Assembly: GCF_010015445.1 (NCBI RefSeq)
Contig: NC_053127.1
Coordinates: forward strand, 6,264,004 to 6,328,003
Length of the DNA: 64,000 nucleotides
Origin: Perca fluviatilis
Taxonomy: Eukaryota > Chordata > Actinopteri > Perciformes > Percidae
Direction: 5' to 3'
A program made the translations under genes and the position numbers. Positions 62,605 to 64,000 of the stretch are shown here, in pieces (position 1 is the first letter of the stretch; every line of letters starts with the position of its first letter). The notes below the pieces were generated by a model. It was not told the origin of the DNA. It ran no database searches and worked only from the letters and a program-made list of their open reading frames with translations.

Positions 62605-63339
62605 GGGCCCAGTTTTTCAAAAAAATATAATCTGGATCAAATTGATATACAGATTTGGAAATCTCATGTTAAGCTATCCTGGATCACCTGACCCAGCTTA
62701 CTTTTATGCCAGTTTTTTTAAAGGAACATTGGATTGGATCACTGTGATCCAAATGCCAAATTTCAGGATTACCAAATCCTGTTGACCAGAGCCTTAAACA
62801 GAACCAACAGTGGAGCCTACTGGCTTAGCAAACAACAGGTAGGCAAAATACCGGTGGCCACAATAGCCATGGTTTGTTTTAATTTTAAGAAACAGAAAAA
62901 AAAAACTGTAATAAACAAACATTTTACATTCTTTATTTTATGTTTTTTTTGTTTTGTTTACCATATCTCATTAGATGTTACATGCTTCACATATGCTTCA
63001 AATATGAAGAAATGTATATATCAGTAAATATTGATTTTGTGATCATTCACTTAAAAATAAAACAAACACTCTCCTTTTTGTATTTGGGTCGAAAAAATCC
63101 CAACTGAATCCACCCTTCTGATGGGATCAGGATAATCCTGTTTTTTTTGGATCAAATAAGTCCCAAACAGAGTTCAAAGTTTTGAAAAACCCAAAGGGCA
63201 GTGTGTCAAATGTAAGATCGGATTACGTGATCTGATCTTAGTTCGGAGTCCCTCTTTAGCTTTTGAAAAACCCATTTCCAAGATTTGATCCAATCCGTGA
63301 TCTGAAATCCCGCTGGATTACTTTTGAAAAACTGGGCCC
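62605..63339. mobile_element. GGGCCCAGTTTTTCAAAA inverted-repeat element
   Basis: A perfect 18-bp terminal inverted repeat, GGGCCCAGTTTTTCAAAA / TTTTGAAAAACTGGGCCC, bounds 735 bp. Sub-terminal GATC-rich inverted words (GATCTGATCTTAG, GATCCAATCCGTGATC) are present. A CCT triplet occurs at 62602-62604 and 63338-63340 and might be the target duplication. Superfamily unassigned. Confidence 0.88.
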
Positions 63340-63957
63340 TGAACTCCAGACTGAATGTCAGAATGGGAAAGAAAGGTGATCTAAGCAACTTTAAATGTGG
63401 CAAGGTTGTTGGTGCCAGACAGGCTGGTCTGAGTATTTCACAATCTGCTCAGTTACTGGGATTCTCACCCACAACCATTTCTAGGGTTTATAAAGAATGG
63501 TCTGAAAAAGGAAAAACATCCAGTAAGCTGCAGTCCTCTGTGTGAAAATGTCTTGTTGATGCTAGAGGTCAGAGGAGAATGGGCCGAGTGATTCAAGCTG
63601 ATAGAAGATCAACTTTGACCCAAATAACCACTGGTTACAACCGAGGTATGCAGCAAAGCATTTGTGAAGCCACAACGCGAACAACCTTGAGGAGGATGGG
63701 CTACACCAGCAGAAGACCCCACCGGGTACCACTCATCTCCACTAAAAATAGGAAAATGAGGCTACAATTTGCACGAGTGCACCAAAATTGGACAGTTGAA
63801 GACTGTAAAAATGTTGCCTGGTCTGATGAGTCTCGATTTCTGTTGAGACATTCAGATGGTAGAGTCAGAATTTGGCGTAAACAGAATGAGAACATGGATC
63901 TGTCATGCCTTGTTACCACTGGGAAGGCTGGTGGTGGGGGTGGGGGTGTAATGGTGG
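63340..63957 (+). pseudogene. Tc1/mariner transposase, broken copy
   Basis: The start at 63363 (MGKKGDLSNFKCGKVVG) leads into the paired-type DNA-binding helix-turn-helix (GLSISQSAQLLGFSPTTISR). An in-frame TGA at 63543-63545 follows; the same frame then resumes with KCLVDARGQRRMGRVI and VHQNWTVEDCKNVAWSDESR, the last holding the first catalytic Asp of the DDE/DD34E triad. Homology ends at the glycine-rich loop (GGGGGGVMV) near 63957, so the second Asp and the Glu are missing. The 5' inverted repeat is also gone; the element abuts the terminus at 63339. It is non-functional. Confidence 0.9.
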
Positions 63958-64000
63958 GGGGGACCCCTTTCGCCTTCAGAACTGCCTTAATTCTTTGTGG
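63958..64000 (-). mobile_element. inverted Tc1 transposase C-terminal fragment
   Basis: On the minus strand the last 43 bases read QRIKAVLKAKG, the C-terminal end of the same Tc1 transposase family. It runs off the window edge, joined head-on to the broken plus-strand copy. Confidence 0.75.

Overview
The window reads as nuclear DNA of a ray-finned (teleost) fish, probably a percomorph. Coding exons are short and split by GT-AG introns. Microsatellites (GT, CT, TTC/TTA, TATC) are abundant, and the space between exons is packed with hAT-like elements, TTAA-flanked elements, LINE 3' ends, tRNA-derived SINEs and a Tc1-like transposon. I saw no operons, prophage or CRISPR array. The species cannot be named from sequence alone.

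Three protein-coding genes can be assembled exon by exon with consistent splice phases. mfap3 (minus strand, 23148-25163, two coding exons) encodes a single-Ig, single-pass membrane protein. fam114a2 (plus, 29994-43862, 13 coding exons, 496 codons) encodes a FAM114/NOXP20-family protein. cnot8 (plus, 52323-60338, six coding exons, 285 codons) encodes a DEDD-family CCR4-NOT deadenylase with all four catalytic acids present. From established knowledge, human MFAP3, FAM114A2 and CNOT8 lie near each other on 5q33, with MFAP3 and FAM114A2 divergent. The same head-to-head arrangement here supports the gene identities.

Between fam114a2 and cnot8 lies an intronless immunoglobulin-superfamily gene copy (47397-49309). 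It has a signal peptide, parts of about four Ig domains and a membrane segment. It is broken by a frameshift, an in-frame TAG and a 647-bp LINE fragment flanked by an 11-bp target duplication.

Layout: 1-21.8 kb has no recognised gene and is mostly repeats and unassigned DNA; 21.8-26.3 kb is mfap3; 26.3-28.6 kb is the shared upstream region; 28.6-44.7 kb is fam114a2; 45-50 kb is intergenic with the Ig pseudogene; 50.3-61 kb is cnot8; 61-64 kb is a stack of terminal-inverted-repeat elements ending in a rearranged Tc1 copy.

The genes do not form a pathway; they are a conserved neighbourhood. The most notable observations are structural. A hAT element has landed exactly on the mfap3 stop codon, duplicating it. 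Three fam114a2 splice acceptors sit next to pyrimidine-rich or GT microsatellites, one only 6 nt away. The fam114a2 3' UTR appears to contain a long foldback repeat. Several otherwise unrelated palindromic elements carry TTAGGG-like cores. I found no convincing new multi-gene system.
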